From Saprospiraceae bacterium (GTDB lineage Bacteria > Bacteroidota > Bacteroidia > Chitinophagales > Saprospiraceae): a DNA stretch of 64,000 nucleotides. The position numbers and the translations under genes were made by a program. This document shows, one piece after another, positions 22,520-32,368 of the stretch. Under the pieces are notes generated by a model. The model saw only the letters and a program-made list of their open reading frames with translations, was not told where the DNA came from and did no database searches. The stretch spans positions 31,566 to 95,565 of the forward strand of contig JAIPBL010000011.1 of the NCBI GenBank assembly GCA_021739645.1. Reading direction: 5' to 3'. Each line of letters opens with the position of its first letter. Within the stretch, counting starts at the first letter, position 1.

Positions 22520-23649
22520 TGATACAGCGAACCATTGAGGAGCAAATTAAATCGGACTTGGCGGAAAGCCAAAAAATAATTCTGGTGTACGGCCCAAGGC
22601 AAGTTGGGAAAACAACTTTGGTCAGGCAAGTGGTTGCCGGGCTACCACATAAATCCTTGGAAATCAACGCAGACCAGTACAAATACAACGAGATTCTTTC
22701 AAGCCGGGACTTGACCAAGATGAAAGAATTGGTGGGCAACAACGAATTGTTGTTCATTGACGAGGCACAGAATATCTCGGACATCGGCATCAACCTAAAA
22801 ATTCTGCACGATGGGCTACCAAATTTAAGAATTATTGCTACAGGTTCATCCTCTTTCGAGTTAGCAAATAAAGTGAAGGAACCGTTGACTGGCAGGGCTT
22901 GGTCATACCAACTTTACCCGATTTCATTGCTGGAATTGTCCGCTGAGAGAACGCCCTTTGAGCTCAAAGACCAACTGGAAAGCTACCTGCGTTTCGGGAT
23001 GTACCCCGATGTGTTGAACCTGAAAGGGGGTGAGACAAAAATCCGCCACCTCCGGGAATTGGCAGGCGCTTATCTCTACAAGGACATCCTACAACTGTCC
23101 AATATCAAGCATTCCGACAAGCTGGTAAAACTATTGAAATTGCTGGCTTTTCAGGTAGGTTCGCAGGTCTCGTTGCACGAACTGGGCAAGTCCCTCGAAA
23201 TGAGCCACGAAACCGTCAACAACTATATTGACCTGCTGGAAAAAGGCTTTATCGTGTTCCGCTTGTCGGGGTTCAGTCGAAACCTACGCAAGGAGGTCAA
23301 CAAGATGACGAAGATTTTCTTCTACGATATTGGCATCCGAAACATGCTCATCGAGAACTTCAACCCACTCGAAATGCGGCAGGACGTTGGGGCAATTTGG
23401 GAGAATTTTTTAGTAGCCGAGCGGCGAAAAAAAGTAGAATACCAGCGGATATACGGCACCTCCTATTTTTGGCGAACTTATTCTGGTGCCGAGCTTGATT
23501 ATGTAGAGGAACGGGACGGCCAACTCTTTGGCTATGAGTTCAAATGGAAGGCCGGGAAGGCCAAGGCACCTGCCACTTGGTTGGAAACTTATGACAATGC
23601 AAGCTATCAATTGGTGAACAGGGAGAATTTCCTGGAGTTCGTAACCTAG
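22519..23649 (+). CDS. AAA_14 / DUF4143 ATPase
   Basis: A 376-residue protein: Walker A GPRQVGKT (residues 25-32), Walker B ELLFIDEAQN, a sensor segment RIIATGSSSFELA and a C-terminal DUF4143 domain. That domain ends with a PD-(D/E)xK-like nuclease pattern (GAELDYVEERDG, then YEFKWKAGK). The family is common in accessory regions and often regulated like a toxin-antitoxin or mobile-element cargo gene; its function is unknown. The A of the chosen ATG is the last base of the upstream repeat. A TTG start at 22465 is possible but overlaps the -33 box. Confidence 0.88.
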   Translation: MIQRTIEEQIKSDLAESQKIILVYGPRQVGKTTLVRQVVAGLPHKSLEINADQYKYNEILSSRDLTKMKELVGNNELLFIDEAQNISDIGINLKILHDGLPNLRIIATGSSSFELANKVKEPLTGRAWSYQLYPISLLELSAERTPFELKDQLESYLRFGMYPDVLNLKGGETKIRHLRELAGAYLYKDILQLSNIKHSDKLVKLLKLLAFQVGSQVSLHELGKSLEMSHETVNNYIDLLEKGFIVFRLSGFSRNLRKEVNKMTKIFFYDIGIRNMLIENFNPLEMRQDVGAIWENFLVAERRKKVEYQRIYGTSYFWRTYSGAELDYVEERDGQLFGYEFKWKAGKAKAPATWLETYDNASYQLVNRENFLEFVT

Positions 23650-23673
23650 GCCGTCAGCCAAATTTTAGTTTTG

Positions 23674-23681
23674 TATTTTTG
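23674..23681 (+). promoter_or_regulatory. -7 box of the DUF433/DUF5615 pair
   Basis: TATTTTTG, 14 nt before the ATG at 23696. It starts 24 nt after the ATPase stop. Confidence 0.6.
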
Positions 23682-23695
23682 CAAAAAACAATGCC

Positions 23696-23926
23696 ATGCA
23701 ATTGGAAAAATTCATCGAAATAAATCCTCAAATTATGATGGGCAAGCCCGTCATTAAAGGCACTAGAATTACCGTTGAACTGATTTTGGAAAAATTAGCT
23801 GCCGAAGATACAATCGAGGACATCTTGGCAGAACATCCCAGGCTGAAACGAGAGCATATTTTGGCTGCATTCGCTTTTGCAGCGAATATGTTGAAAGGGG
23901 AAAAAATAATAGCACTAGCTGCATGA
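23696..23926 (+). CDS. DUF433 antitoxin-like protein
   Basis: A 76-residue protein with the DUF433 signature: I-x-x-N-P-x-I-M-x-G-K-P-V-I-KGTRITVELI at the start and a helix-turn-helix in the second half. DUF433 proteins pair with DUF5615 PIN-like proteins as VapBC-type systems. Its TGA overlaps the ATG of the next gene (ATGA). Confidence 0.92.
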   Translation: MQLEKFIEINPQIMMGKPVIKGTRITVELILEKLAAEDTIEDILAEHPRLKREHILAAFAFAANMLKGEKIIALAA

Positions 23927-24277
23927 AATTCATAGTCGACGAAGGTGTGGACGCTACGCTGGTCTCGTTGCTCCGCTCAGACAATCATGATGTAATTTAC
24001 TTTGCGGAGGCTGAAACCAGTACATCCGATGCTGTAATTCTTGAACTTGCGAACAGCCAGGAAAGGAATTTTGATTACACGTGACAAAGACTTTGGTGAA
24101 TTGGTTTACCGAATGAAAATGGTACACTCAGGAATCATTCTTGCCCGGCTCGAAGATTTGAAATCAAGCACTCGCTCCCAAATCGTTTATAATTTCATCT
24201 TAAAACACGAAGCTGAATTGACTGGCTCATTCATAGTTATCCAATCTGGCACAGCTCGGATACGGAAAATCCAATAA
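23923..24277 (+). pseudogene. DUF5615 PIN-like toxin, frameshifted
   Basis: ATG 23923 opens MKFIVDEGVDATLVSLLRSD and continues to ELANSQE. Around 24059-24068 the reading frame is lost and hits TGA at 24082-24084. In the next frame the protein resumes at once as GILITRDKDFGELVYRMKMV and runs to 24277. Removing one base from GAAAGG restores a normal DUF5615 protein of about 118 residues with its acidic D-x-D-F motif. This is a disrupted toxin, a sequencing error or, less likely, programmed frameshifting. Confidence 0.85.
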
Positions 24278-24352
24278 CCTTACCCATCTGCCCCATTTCC
24301 GACAAAACCCAAAATTCCCCTCCCCCCACCTCCCCCTTTCCCTTTTTTCGTG

Positions 24353-24360
24353 TAATTTTG
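24353..24360 (+). promoter_or_regulatory. -7 box of the P-domain adhesin gene
   Basis: TAATTTTG, about 100 nt before the ATG at 24460. The TTG in this box is an in-frame start, but it would place 34 residues ahead of a perfect signal peptide and is unlikely. Confidence 0.5.
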
Positions 24361-24459
24361 AAAGAAATTCCCTCGTTGGAAAGTCAAAGCTGGGTAGCTT
24401 GCAGCCGCTACTTTTTATTTTACACTTTTTACTTGAGCATCACCGATTACAAAAATTTT

Positions 24460-27400
24460 ATGCGCATAATCCCAAGGCTCATATTCCTTATCGTTTTCTT
24501 CTTTTCCGCTCCCGCAATTTGGGCGCAAAACTGCGGCTGCGCCGATGCAGGTAACTGCCCAATCCAATTCCCAGCCAACACCAACACCCAAGTCTGTTAC
24601 GAATTTACCGATGCCTTCAACAACAACTTGGCCAGCCCCTCACAGGGCGTTTGCGGGGTCTATATCAAGTTCCGGCACGGGCATATCGGCGACCTGGAAC
24701 TGACCCTGACCTCCCCCGCCGGACAACAAGTACAGCTCGTCGGAAGCAATCTCAACTGTAATACCTTCACTCCATTGGCCACTTGGGACATCCTCTTCGT
24801 CCCCTGCGCCGCCACCTGCCACCCCGACACCGTGGGCAACTGCATTTACCCTTGTGTTTTTGATGGCTGCCCAACCACTTGCCCCTGGGGCAGCGGAATT
24901 TACGACGGCGAGTACCACCCTTTCAGTGGCTGTTTGGAAAACTTCAACACCGGGCCTGTCAACGGCCAGTGGTGCCTCGAAATCGGAAACGGCGCGCAGT
25001 TCAACGGTGGTACCATCTTCGATTTTGAAATCATCCTCTGCGACCAGTCCGGCATCCTCTGCTGCGACGCCGACGCCGGGAACCTCCCCGACCCCAACGT
25101 GACCGCCTGCATCGGCGACCCTTCGCTCAACCTTGACCTCGTGCCGAGTTACGGGGCACTCGTGCCGGACCCCGCCGAGTACGGCTACACTTTCACCGTA
25201 TTTCACAATGGCTTGCTCCACGACCTGGACACCACCGACAATTTCACCAGCTACCCCGTCGGCACCTACACCGTCTGCGGATTGAGTTACCTGCTGGCCG
25301 ATTCGGCGAGTCTGCCCACAGTCGGAACGCCCATGACGCCTCAATCCCTCGACGCCGACCTGCACGGCGCCACCCCACCCTTTTGCGGCGATATCGGCCT
25401 GAACTGCGTCGTGGTCAACATCGGCGCACCGCCGCCCACGACCATGCTCCTTGACACGATTTGCGATGGGCAAACCGTCGTTTTTGATGGGCAAAACATC
25501 GGCAGCCAGGGTACGTACCGAGACACGCTACCCTCTTTTTTCAGTTGCGACAGCATCGTGAACCTCTTGCTCACGGTTCTGCCCAACGTGGACACCAAAC
25601 TGTTTGAAACCGTGTGCTTTGGCGATACGGTTTGGGTCGGAAACATGCCGTTTTCCACCACAGATACCTTCGTCGTTGACCTCCTGACCAGTTTTGGCTG
25701 CGACAGTACGGTAACCCTGGACCTGACCGTTTTACCCGAAAACACCACTACGCTCAACGAAATCATTTGCGAAGGTGAAACGTTTGCCGTAGGCAACACA
25801 AACTACTCAAACACAGGCACTTACGTACAAAATTTGACATCGTGGCTCAATTGCGACAGCACCGTAACCCTGAACCTGACCGTGGTGCAAACCAGCGTCA
25901 GTATCGCACCGCCCGACACACTTACCTGTCAGCAAACGACCGTGCCGCTGACCTCCACAGCGACCACTTCCTTCGGAACTTTGAGCTATGCTTGGACGAC
26001 CATCGGCGGCACATTCAGCGGCCCAACCAACCAGCCAAACGCAACGGCAACCGCCCCAGGCGACTACATCCTGACGGTGACCGCCGCCGGGTGCAGCAGT
26101 AGCGACACCGTGACCGTGTTGCAGGATGCCATGATGCCGAATGCCATCATCGTGCCTTCGGCAACGACCTTGACCTGTACCAACTCGCTTATCCTGCTCA
26201 ACGGCAACAATTCCACGCCCACCAGCAATTTCAACTGGGTCTGGACGGCGCTCGGTGGCAGCCCGATGGCCAATACCAACACGCTCATCGTCACCGTAAC
26301 ACAGCCGGACACCTACCGCCTCGTCATCACGGATGTCACCAATTCCTGCAAGGACACAGCCACCATCGTCATCACCCAAAACATCGCCCCGCCGGTGGCC
26401 AACGCAGGTCAGGATTTGGAACTTTCCTGCACCCAACCGACCGTGAACCTGAGCGGGATTTCCTCCACCCCCAATGGCGGCATTTCGTTCACGTGGAGCA
26501 CCAGCGGGACGGGCAATATTTTACCGCCGACCAATACCGCCACGGTGGCCACCGATGCACAGGGCACCTACCAGCTCGTGGTGGAGAGCTTGGCAAATGG
26601 CTGCCGGGACACCGACCTCGTCGTAGTGACCGTGGATACCCTGACGCCAAACGCTCAAATTGCATTGCCGCAAGGCGACCTGCTCAACTGCAACATTGAC
26701 ACCTTGACGCTTGACGGCAGTGGCTCCACAGGCTCTCAATTTGTTGTTTATCAATGGACGGGGAATATTTTCAACCAACAGGGAACTCCGATAGCGCACA
26801 CCAGCACCCCCGGTGTTTTTACCCTAAAACTCACCGACACTTCCAACGGCTGCGCCGACTCGACTAGCGTGACCATCGGCACGGACTTCACGCCGCCTGT
26901 CGCCGATGCCGGGCCGGACGACTCGCTCTCATGTTCCGTCATTTCGTTGCAAATTGGCGGCAGCGGCACCTCCACCGGACCCGATTTTATTTACGAATGG
27001 ACAACCTCCCCCGGCGGTGCATTTCTCGACCCAACCGACCAGCCGAACGTCAGCGTGAACGAGCCAGCCAGTTACCTGCTCACCGTCACGGACACCACCA
27101 ACGGCTGTACCAGTTCGGACTTCGTCAACATTACCCAAAACCAAATACCACCCGTGGCCAACGCTGGGCCAGACTATGTGCTGAACTGCACCGATACCTC
27201 CGTGGTGCTGGACGCCAGCAATTCGACCATCGTGCCGTTCGCTAAATTTGCTTGGTTAAATAGCTTGGGCGATACGATTTCAAAGGACGTGCAAGTAGCC
27301 GTGGACTATCCCGACACTTTTGTTTTTGTGATAAACCTCGCCTTTTGCACCAGCTACGACACGGTCGTGGTGACGGAAGGAACCATCGCCCCAGTGGCCA

Positions 27401-30400
27401 GTGCTGGCCCCGACCAACAGCTCGACTGTTTCACTGGACAGTCAATTCTTGACGGCAGCGGCGCTGATGTTGGAGTCAATTTCAGCCACCAGTGGACGGC
27501 CCTCAGCGGCAATATTTTATCGGGTGAAACAACGCCAACGCCCACCGTGGATGACCCCGGCGAGTACGTTTTGCAAGTGACAAATACCGCCTCCGGCTGC
27601 GTCAGCTTCGATACCGTGCTGGTCACGCTCGACACGGTAGCCTGCACCCCAATTGCCAACGCTGGGGCAGACGGCCTCATCAATTGCCTCACAGGTTCTA
27701 CTGTAACGCTGCAAGCCAGCGGGACGGTCGGGCCGAATGTGGCTTACAACTGGACGCCGCTTTCGGGCAACATTTTGAACCAAGCCAACCCGTTTTCGCC
27801 GATGGTGACGGCGGGCGAGTTCGTTTTCACCGTCACCAACAACGCCGTGGGATTGAGCGCCAACGACACGGTGCTGGTCACCGCTGACACGTTGACGCCG
27901 CTGGTGGTTTTAAACTCCAATATCCTCTCGTTGACCTGCCCAGAAATCGCCAGTTGCTACCCGCTCAATGCCACGGGAACCTCCGTGGGGCCGCAGTTCA
28001 GCTACTCTTGGGAAAGTGGCGTGACGGGCAACATCTGCACTGACCCCACACTGCTCAACGCCGAGGTGCAAGGCCCTGATGTTTACACGCTCAACGTCAC
28101 CAACACGCTCAACGGCTGCAAGGCCGACGAAACCGTGCTGGTACAACTCCTTGACTTTCAACCGATTGCCGATGCTGGAGCAAATTTTCAAATCCCCTGC
28201 GGCGACACGACCACCGTGCTTAACGGCAGCGGTTCTTCGGTGGACGGCACGATTTACACCTACCAATGGACTTCTTTTGGGGGAAATATTTTGGCCAACG
28301 GGCAAACCCTCGCTCCGGTGGTAATGCCCACGAACCCCAGCGACACCTTCACCCTCATCGTCACCAACAACCTGAACTTTTGCCAGGACACCGACCAAGT
28401 GGTTGTTTTTGCCCCCGTCAACTGCAACCCGGACTGCGCCGCCTCGGTCGTCGGCTCGCTCGACTGCGTCAACAGCAGCGTGAACCTCGTCTCTACCGGC
28501 TCGTCCACAGGGCCGCTGATTTCGTACCAATGGACGACCACAGGCGGCAGTTTTTGTGCTCCGCAAGACATGCCCACTACCTGTGCCGATGCCCCCGGCA
28601 TTTACCAGTTGACCGTGATACGAACCTATCTGAGCGGGGCGTTTTTCAGTACCGACTGCCAGGTGCAGGTGCTGGCCAACGACCAAGCCCCAGCCGTGAA
28701 TGCTGGCCCCGACGACGACCTCAACTGCGTGGACCAAACCCTGACGCTCAATGGCGCAGGCTCTGCCACGGGTGCGGGAATTACCTACCAGTGGACGACC
28801 GCCACGGGTAATTTTTGCGGCAGCACCAACCAAATAACGACCTGCGTGAACGAACCCGGCACCTACAACTTGCTGGTTTTCAATACTTTGACGGGCTGCT
28901 CCGCAATGGACAGCGTGGTCATCGGGTTGGACACGCTGCACCCCATCGCCGAGGCCGGGCCACCTGACATGCTCACCTGCAACAACAACACCGTGGTACT
29001 GATGGGCAGCTCCGTGCCAGCAAACGTGAGCTATTTTTGGACGACACCCAATGGCGACATTTGCGCCGGAGAAAACACCCCGACCCCCGTTGTCTGCGAT
29101 TCTGGAACGTATATTTTGACGGTCACCATCGTTGCCAACGGCTGCACGGATTCGGATGCCACGGGCGTCAGCATTGACCCCAACCTGCCCAACCCGAACG
29201 CCGGGCCAGACCTGAGCTACACCTGCACGGACACCTTTTTTACATTAAACGCCAGCGCCACGGGCGGTACCTTGCTCGATTACCAGTGGACGGCCACCAA
29301 CGGCGGCTGCTTCATCGGGCCGACGGACGTGCTGCAACCCACCGTGGCATGCCCCGGCACCTACACGCTCACGGCTACCGACCAGCTTTCGGGCTGCTCC
29401 GGTGTGTCAGAGATGCAAGTGTTCAACGCCACCGCCCCACCCAACATCATGCTCGGCAATGCGCCGCACATCAACTGCCAGACCCCGGTCGTGACACTCA
29501 ACGCCAGTGGTTCGTTGCCCGCAGGGCAGCTCAGTTTTAGCTGGTCAACGCCCAACGGCAACATCGTTTCGGGGCAAAACACGGCCATACCGCAGGTGGA
29601 CACTGCTGGCACTTACATTGTTCTGGTGACCAACCAGGCGACCAACTGCACCGCCACGGCCAGCCTCACCGTCACGATGGACTCGAACATCCCCGCCGTG
29701 AATGCGGGCATTGACTCGACACTCAACTGCGTTCGCAACAACTTGAAATTGAGCGGGTTAGGCTCGGCCACGGGCACTGGCATCAACTACCTTTGGACGA
29801 CGGCGAACGGGAACATCGTTGATGACCCAACTATTTTGATGCCTCAAATCAATGCTCCCGGCAGTTATGTTCTCACCGTTTCTGATGTCAACAACGGCTG
29901 CGTAGTGATGGATACCGTGGAGGTGACAATGGACACGTTGCCGCCCGTGGCTTCGGTGGTCGCTGCGCAAACACCGACCGTCACCTGCGCCACGCCTCAG
30001 GTACAACTGCTCGGCAGCGGCAGCAGCCCGCAGGGGCAATTGAACTTTCTTTGGGCAACGATGGACGGGCATTTTGTCTTCGGAACCACTGCCCAAAACG
30101 CCACCTTGGACAGCGCAGGCACCTACCTGCTCACCGTCACGCACCAGCGAAACGGCTGCACGGACACGGCGGTCATCACCGTGCTGGAAAACCTAACGCT
30201 ACCACCGCTTGGTCTCGGCCCTGTGCCCATGATTACCTGCGACTCCATCACGGCAAGGCTTTCGGTGCTGCCTGGCACACCGAACTACACCTACCAGTGG
30301 GAAGGCCCCGGCACCATCGTCGGCGCAACGACGCCGATGCCGACCGTGAACCAACCCGGCGTTTTCAGCGTGACCGTCACCGACCCGGTGAACGGCTGCC

Positions 30401-31467
30401 AGCACGACAGCAGTTTGGTTGTTTCACAAAACACCCAAAAACCAGTGGCGGAGGCGGCTTCCTTCGGAAATTTGGACTGCGATAATTTGACGGCCGTGGT
30501 GAGTGGTGCAGGCTCGACGGCCACTGGCGTGAGCTATCTTTGGACGACCACAAGTCCCGGTTCCATCCTCACGCCGGACGCCCTGACGGCCACCGTGGAC
30601 GCCGCTGGTTGGTATTTTATTTTGGTGAAAAGGTTGGACAATGGCTGCTCCGCAACGGACTCTACGGAGGTGGTTGCTACTGCACAACCCATTGACAACG
30701 TGCTACTTACGCTGGAGCACCCCGACTGTCTCGACCCCGATGGGTATATTTTTATTGATTCAGTTTTTGGTGGCTTGGCCCCATATTTTTACTCGGTGGA
30801 CGGCGATATTTTCATCACCTACCCGCAGTTCAGTTACCTCTCCGAGGGGCAGCACACGGTGGTGGTAAAAGACGAAAATGGCTGCTCCTGGACGGACACC
30901 GTGACGCTGCTCGGCCCTGAAAATATTCTCGTTGACCTCGGCCCCGACGTGACCATCCAACAGGGTGAAAACCTGGTGCTGGAAGCCCAACTCAGCATCC
31001 CGATGAGCGAAGTGGACACCCTCTGGTGGTCGAACCTGCCTGACTCCATCGAGTGTCCGCAGTGCCTCGAACAGACCGTCGCACCGACCGAAACGACGAC
31101 CTACCGCATCAACATCATTGACACCAACGGCTGTGCTGCGATGGACGCCGTGATGGTTGTGGTGACTTCGGAACAACCTTTTTACGTGCCGACCGCATTC
31201 TCACCGAACGGCGACGGCACGAACGACCGCTTCATTTTCTACGCCGGACCGGAGGTGGCCAAGGTGCGGGCCTTCCGCATCTTCGACCGCTGGGGCAATC
31301 TTGTTTTCTTTGAAAAAGACTTTGCGCCGAATGCGCCCAAATTTGGCTGGGACGGCAGATTCGAGGGGCAGGCAATGAACCCTGCGGTGTTTGTCTGGCA
31401 GGCGGAAGTGGAGTTCGTGGATGGAAAGGCGAAGGTGTTTTATGGGGAGGTGACGCTGGTGCGGTGA
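24460..31467 (+). CDS. Giant secreted adhesin with P domain, PKD-like repeats and type B T9SS signal
   Basis: A 2335-residue protein. The signal peptide MRIIPRLIFLIVFFFSAPAI is followed by a proprotein-convertase P-like domain (about 40-200; HIGDLELTLTSPAG, then NGQWCLEIGNG). Three ~47-residue repeats lie around 325-473 (ICDGQTV, VCFGDTV, ICEGETF, each ending with CDS-V-x-L-x-L-TV). By eye there are 19 PKD/Ig-like repeats of about 85 residues (pattern ANAGPD-x-x-LNC, L-x-GSGS, Y-x-WTT, P-G-TY-x-L-x-V, NGC). One SprB-like and one PKD-like unit then precede the C-terminal ~95 residues (VPTAFSPNGDGTNDRF, IFDRWGNLVF, GWDG). These last are the gliding-motility/CHU_C type B sorting domain, so T9SS export to the cell surface is expected. 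It appears monocistronic. Confidence 0.93.
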   Translation: MRIIPRLIFLIVFFFSAPAIWAQNCGCADAGNCPIQFPANTNTQVCYEFTDAFNNNLASPSQGVCGVYIKFRHGHIGDLELTLTSPAGQQVQLVGSNLNCNTFTPLATWDILFVPCAATCHPDTVGNCIYPCVFDGCPTTCPWGSGIYDGEYHPFSGCLENFNTGPVNGQWCLEIGNGAQFNGGTIFDFEIILCDQSGILCCDADAGNLPDPNVTACIGDPSLNLDLVPSYGALVPDPAEYGYTFTVFHNGLLHDLDTTDNFTSYPVGTYTVCGLSYLLADSASLPTVGTPMTPQSLDADLHGATPPFCGDIGLNCVVVNIGAPPPTTMLLDTICDGQTVVFDGQNIGSQGTYRDTLPSFFSCDSIVNLLLTVLPNVDTKLFETVCFGDTVWVGNMPFSTTDTFVVDLLTSFGCDSTVTLDLTVLPENTTTLNEIICEGETFAVGNTNYSNTGTYVQNLTSWLNCDSTVTLNLTVVQTSVSIAPPDTLTCQQTTVPLTSTATTSFGTLSYAWTTIGGTFSGPTNQPNATATAPGDYILTVTAAGCSSSDTVTVLQDAMMPNAIIVPSATTLTCTNSLILLNGNNSTPTSNFNWVWTALGGSPMANTNTLIVTVTQPDTYRLVITDVTNSCKDTATIVITQNIAPPVANAGQDLELSCTQPTVNLSGISSTPNGGISFTWSTSGTGNILPPTNTATVATDAQGTYQLVVESLANGCRDTDLVVVTVDTLTPNAQIALPQGDLLNCNIDTLTLDGSGSTGSQFVVYQWTGNIFNQQGTPIAHTSTPGVFTLKLTDTSNGCADSTSVTIGTDFTPPVADAGPDDSLSCSVISLQIGGSGTSTGPDFIYEWTTSPGGAFLDPTDQPNVSVNEPASYLLTVTDTTNGCTSSDFVNITQNQIPPVANAGPDYVLNCTDTSVVLDASNSTIVPFAKFAWLNSLGDTISKDVQVAVDYPDTFVFVINLAFCTSYDTVVVTEGTIAPVASAGPDQQLDCFTGQSILDGSGADVGVNFSHQWTALSGNILSGETTPTPTVDDPGEYVLQVTNTASGCVSFDTVLVTLDTVACTPIANAGADGLINCLTGSTVTLQASGTVGPNVAYNWTPLSGNILNQANPFSPMVTAGEFVFTVTNNAVGLSANDTVLVTADTLTPLVVLNSNILSLTCPEIASCYPLNATGTSVGPQFSYSWESGVTGNICTDPTLLNAEVQGPDVYTLNVTNTLNGCKADETVLVQLLDFQPIADAGANFQIPCGDTTTVLNGSGSSVDGTIYTYQWTSFGGNILANGQTLAPVVMPTNPSDTFTLIVTNNLNFCQDTDQVVVFAPVNCNPDCAASVVGSLDCVNSSVNLVSTGSSTGPLISYQWTTTGGSFCAPQDMPTTCADAPGIYQLTVIRTYLSGAFFSTDCQVQVLANDQAPAVNAGPDDDLNCVDQTLTLNGAGSATGAGITYQWTTATGNFCGSTNQITTCVNEPGTYNLLVFNTLTGCSAMDSVVIGLDTLHPIAEAGPPDMLTCNNNTVVLMGSSVPANVSYFWTTPNGDICAGENTPTPVVCDSGTYILTVTIVANGCTDSDATGVSIDPNLPNPNAGPDLSYTCTDTFFTLNASATGGTLLDYQWTATNGGCFIGPTDVLQPTVACPGTYTLTATDQLSGCSGVSEMQVFNATAPPNIMLGNAPHINCQTPVVTLNASGSLPAGQLSFSWSTPNGNIVSGQNTAIPQVDTAGTYIVLVTNQATNCTATASLTVTMDSNIPAVNAGIDSTLNCVRNNLKLSGLGSATGTGINYLWTTANGNIVDDPTILMPQINAPGSYVLTVSDVNNGCVVMDTVEVTMDTLPPVASVVAAQTPTVTCATPQVQLLGSGSSPQGQLNFLWATMDGHFVFGTTAQNATLDSAGTYLLTVTHQRNGCTDTAVITVLENLTLPPLGLGPVPMITCDSITARLSVLPGTPNYTYQWEGPGTIVGATTPMPTVNQPGVFSVTVTDPVNGCQHDSSLVVSQNTQKPVAEAASFGNLDCDNLTAVVSGAGSTATGVSYLWTTTSPGSILTPDALTATVDAAGWYFILVKRLDNGCSATDSTEVVATAQPIDNVLLTLEHPDCLDPDGYIFIDSVFGGLAPYFYSVDGDIFITYPQFSYLSEGQHTVVVKDENGCSWTDTVTLLGPENILVDLGPDVTIQQGENLVLEAQLSIPMSEVDTLWWSNLPDSIECPQCLEQTVAPTETTTYRINIIDTNGCAAMDAVMVVVTSEQPFYVPTAFSPNGDGTNDRFIFYAGPEVAKVRAFRIFDRWGNLVFFEKDFAPNAPKFGWDGRFEGQAMNPAVFVWQAEVEFVDGKAKVFYGEVTLVR

Positions 31468-31541
31468 AAAGGATTGGAAATTGGGAAATTGAGAAATTAG
31501 AAATTGGAGGCTGAGATGAACTAAAGCTGCATTTTGGTCAT

Positions 31542-31549
31542 TATCTTTG
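31542..31549 (+). promoter_or_regulatory. -7 box of the small protein/protease pair
   Basis: TATCTTTG, 16 nt before ATG 31566. Just upstream (31473-31508) are degenerate GAAATTGG words following the adhesin stop. Confidence 0.6.
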
Positions 31550-31565
31550 TAAAAATCATTCAGCC

Positions 31566-31874
31566 ATGCGCAAGGTTACTTCTTCATCCAAAAGCAAGCA
31601 AAAATCGGCCGCCAACGCAGCGGATATGCCAAATTACAAGGAATTCTTGTGGTACAAAAAGCATGAAAAGGCTTTGCTGAAGCAATACTTGGGGCGATTT
31701 TTAGTCATCAAGGATGAAAAAATAATTGCGGATTTTGATTCCAAAGTTGAAGCTTGGAAAGAAACCATCAAGGCACATGAACCTGGCAGTTTTATCATAC
31801 ATCAATGTGTGCCCGTGGACGTAAAACATCTTCCCCGACTCGCTAACCGTCAATTTTCAGCGGTGAATGGATAA
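31566..31874 (+). CDS. Small DUF5678-like protein
   Basis: A 102-residue protein with a basic N-terminus (KVTSSSKSKQKSA). Its core, LKQYLGRFLVIKDEKIIADF followed by DSKVEAWKETIKAH, fits the DUF5678 pattern (a G-x-F/Y-V-x-I-x-D/G-x-x-I-x-x strand pair, then a helix). No signal peptide. The ATG of the protease gene overlaps its stop by 8 nt, so the two are translated together. Function unknown; family assignment is moderate. Confidence 0.6.
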   Translation: MRKVTSSSKSKQKSAANAADMPNYKEFLWYKKHEKALLKQYLGRFLVIKDEKIIADFDSKVEAWKETIKAHEPGSFIIHQCVPVDVKHLPRLANRQFSAVNG

Positions 31875-32334
31875 GCCATCCTCACCTCCCGAAATCGCAT
31901 TTACCATCCATCATGCTGAAATTGTGGATGCAATTTTCACAGAAGCCAAAATAGCCTTGGCACTTGATGAAAATCCAAGTTCCGGCGATGGTGTTACAAC
32001 CAAGGCACTCTGGGACACCGGAGCCACAAATACCTGCATTTCCGATAGACTTGCCCGAAAACTAAGCCTTGAAGCAGTGGATTACGCACATGTTGCAACT
32101 GCATCCGGCATTGAACATGTGCCGACTTATCTTGCCCATGTTTTTTTACCAAAAGGCTTGGAGTTCAGGAATTTGGAACTGATGCAATTCCAATATACTG
32201 ACGATGAAAGCGACTTGATTATTGGTATGGACATTATTACAAAAGGAGACTTTTCAATTACCAATTTTGATGGGCGGACGGTTTGCTCATTCAGGATTCC
32301 TTCACAGCATTTGGTGGATTTTGAGGAGGAGTAG
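31867..32334 (+). CDS. Retropepsin-like aspartic protease
   Basis: A 155-residue cytoplasmic protein with one aspartic-protease half: ALWDTGATNTCIS (Asp50-Thr-Gly), a strand region and DLIIGMDII, the hydrophobic-hydrophobic-Gly motif of clan AA. A single half of this size should act as a homodimer. No membrane segment or signal is seen. It overlaps the small DUF5678-like gene, an arrangement I regard as a conserved pair. Target unknown. Confidence 0.8.
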   Translation: MDKPSSPPEIAFTIHHAEIVDAIFTEAKIALALDENPSSGDGVTTKALWDTGATNTCISDRLARKLSLEAVDYAHVATASGIEHVPTYLAHVFLPKGLEFRNLELMQFQYTDDESDLIIGMDIITKGDFSITNFDGRTVCSFRIPSQHLVDFEEE

Positions 32335-32368
32335 CCTTTTATGAGGTGTGATGATGACATAGTGAGCT

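Noticed and set aside
24358..24459. Longer N-terminus of the P-domain adhesin from a TTG codon
   Set aside because: The TTG is part of the -7 box and the added residues precede a complete signal peptide that starts at ATG 24460.
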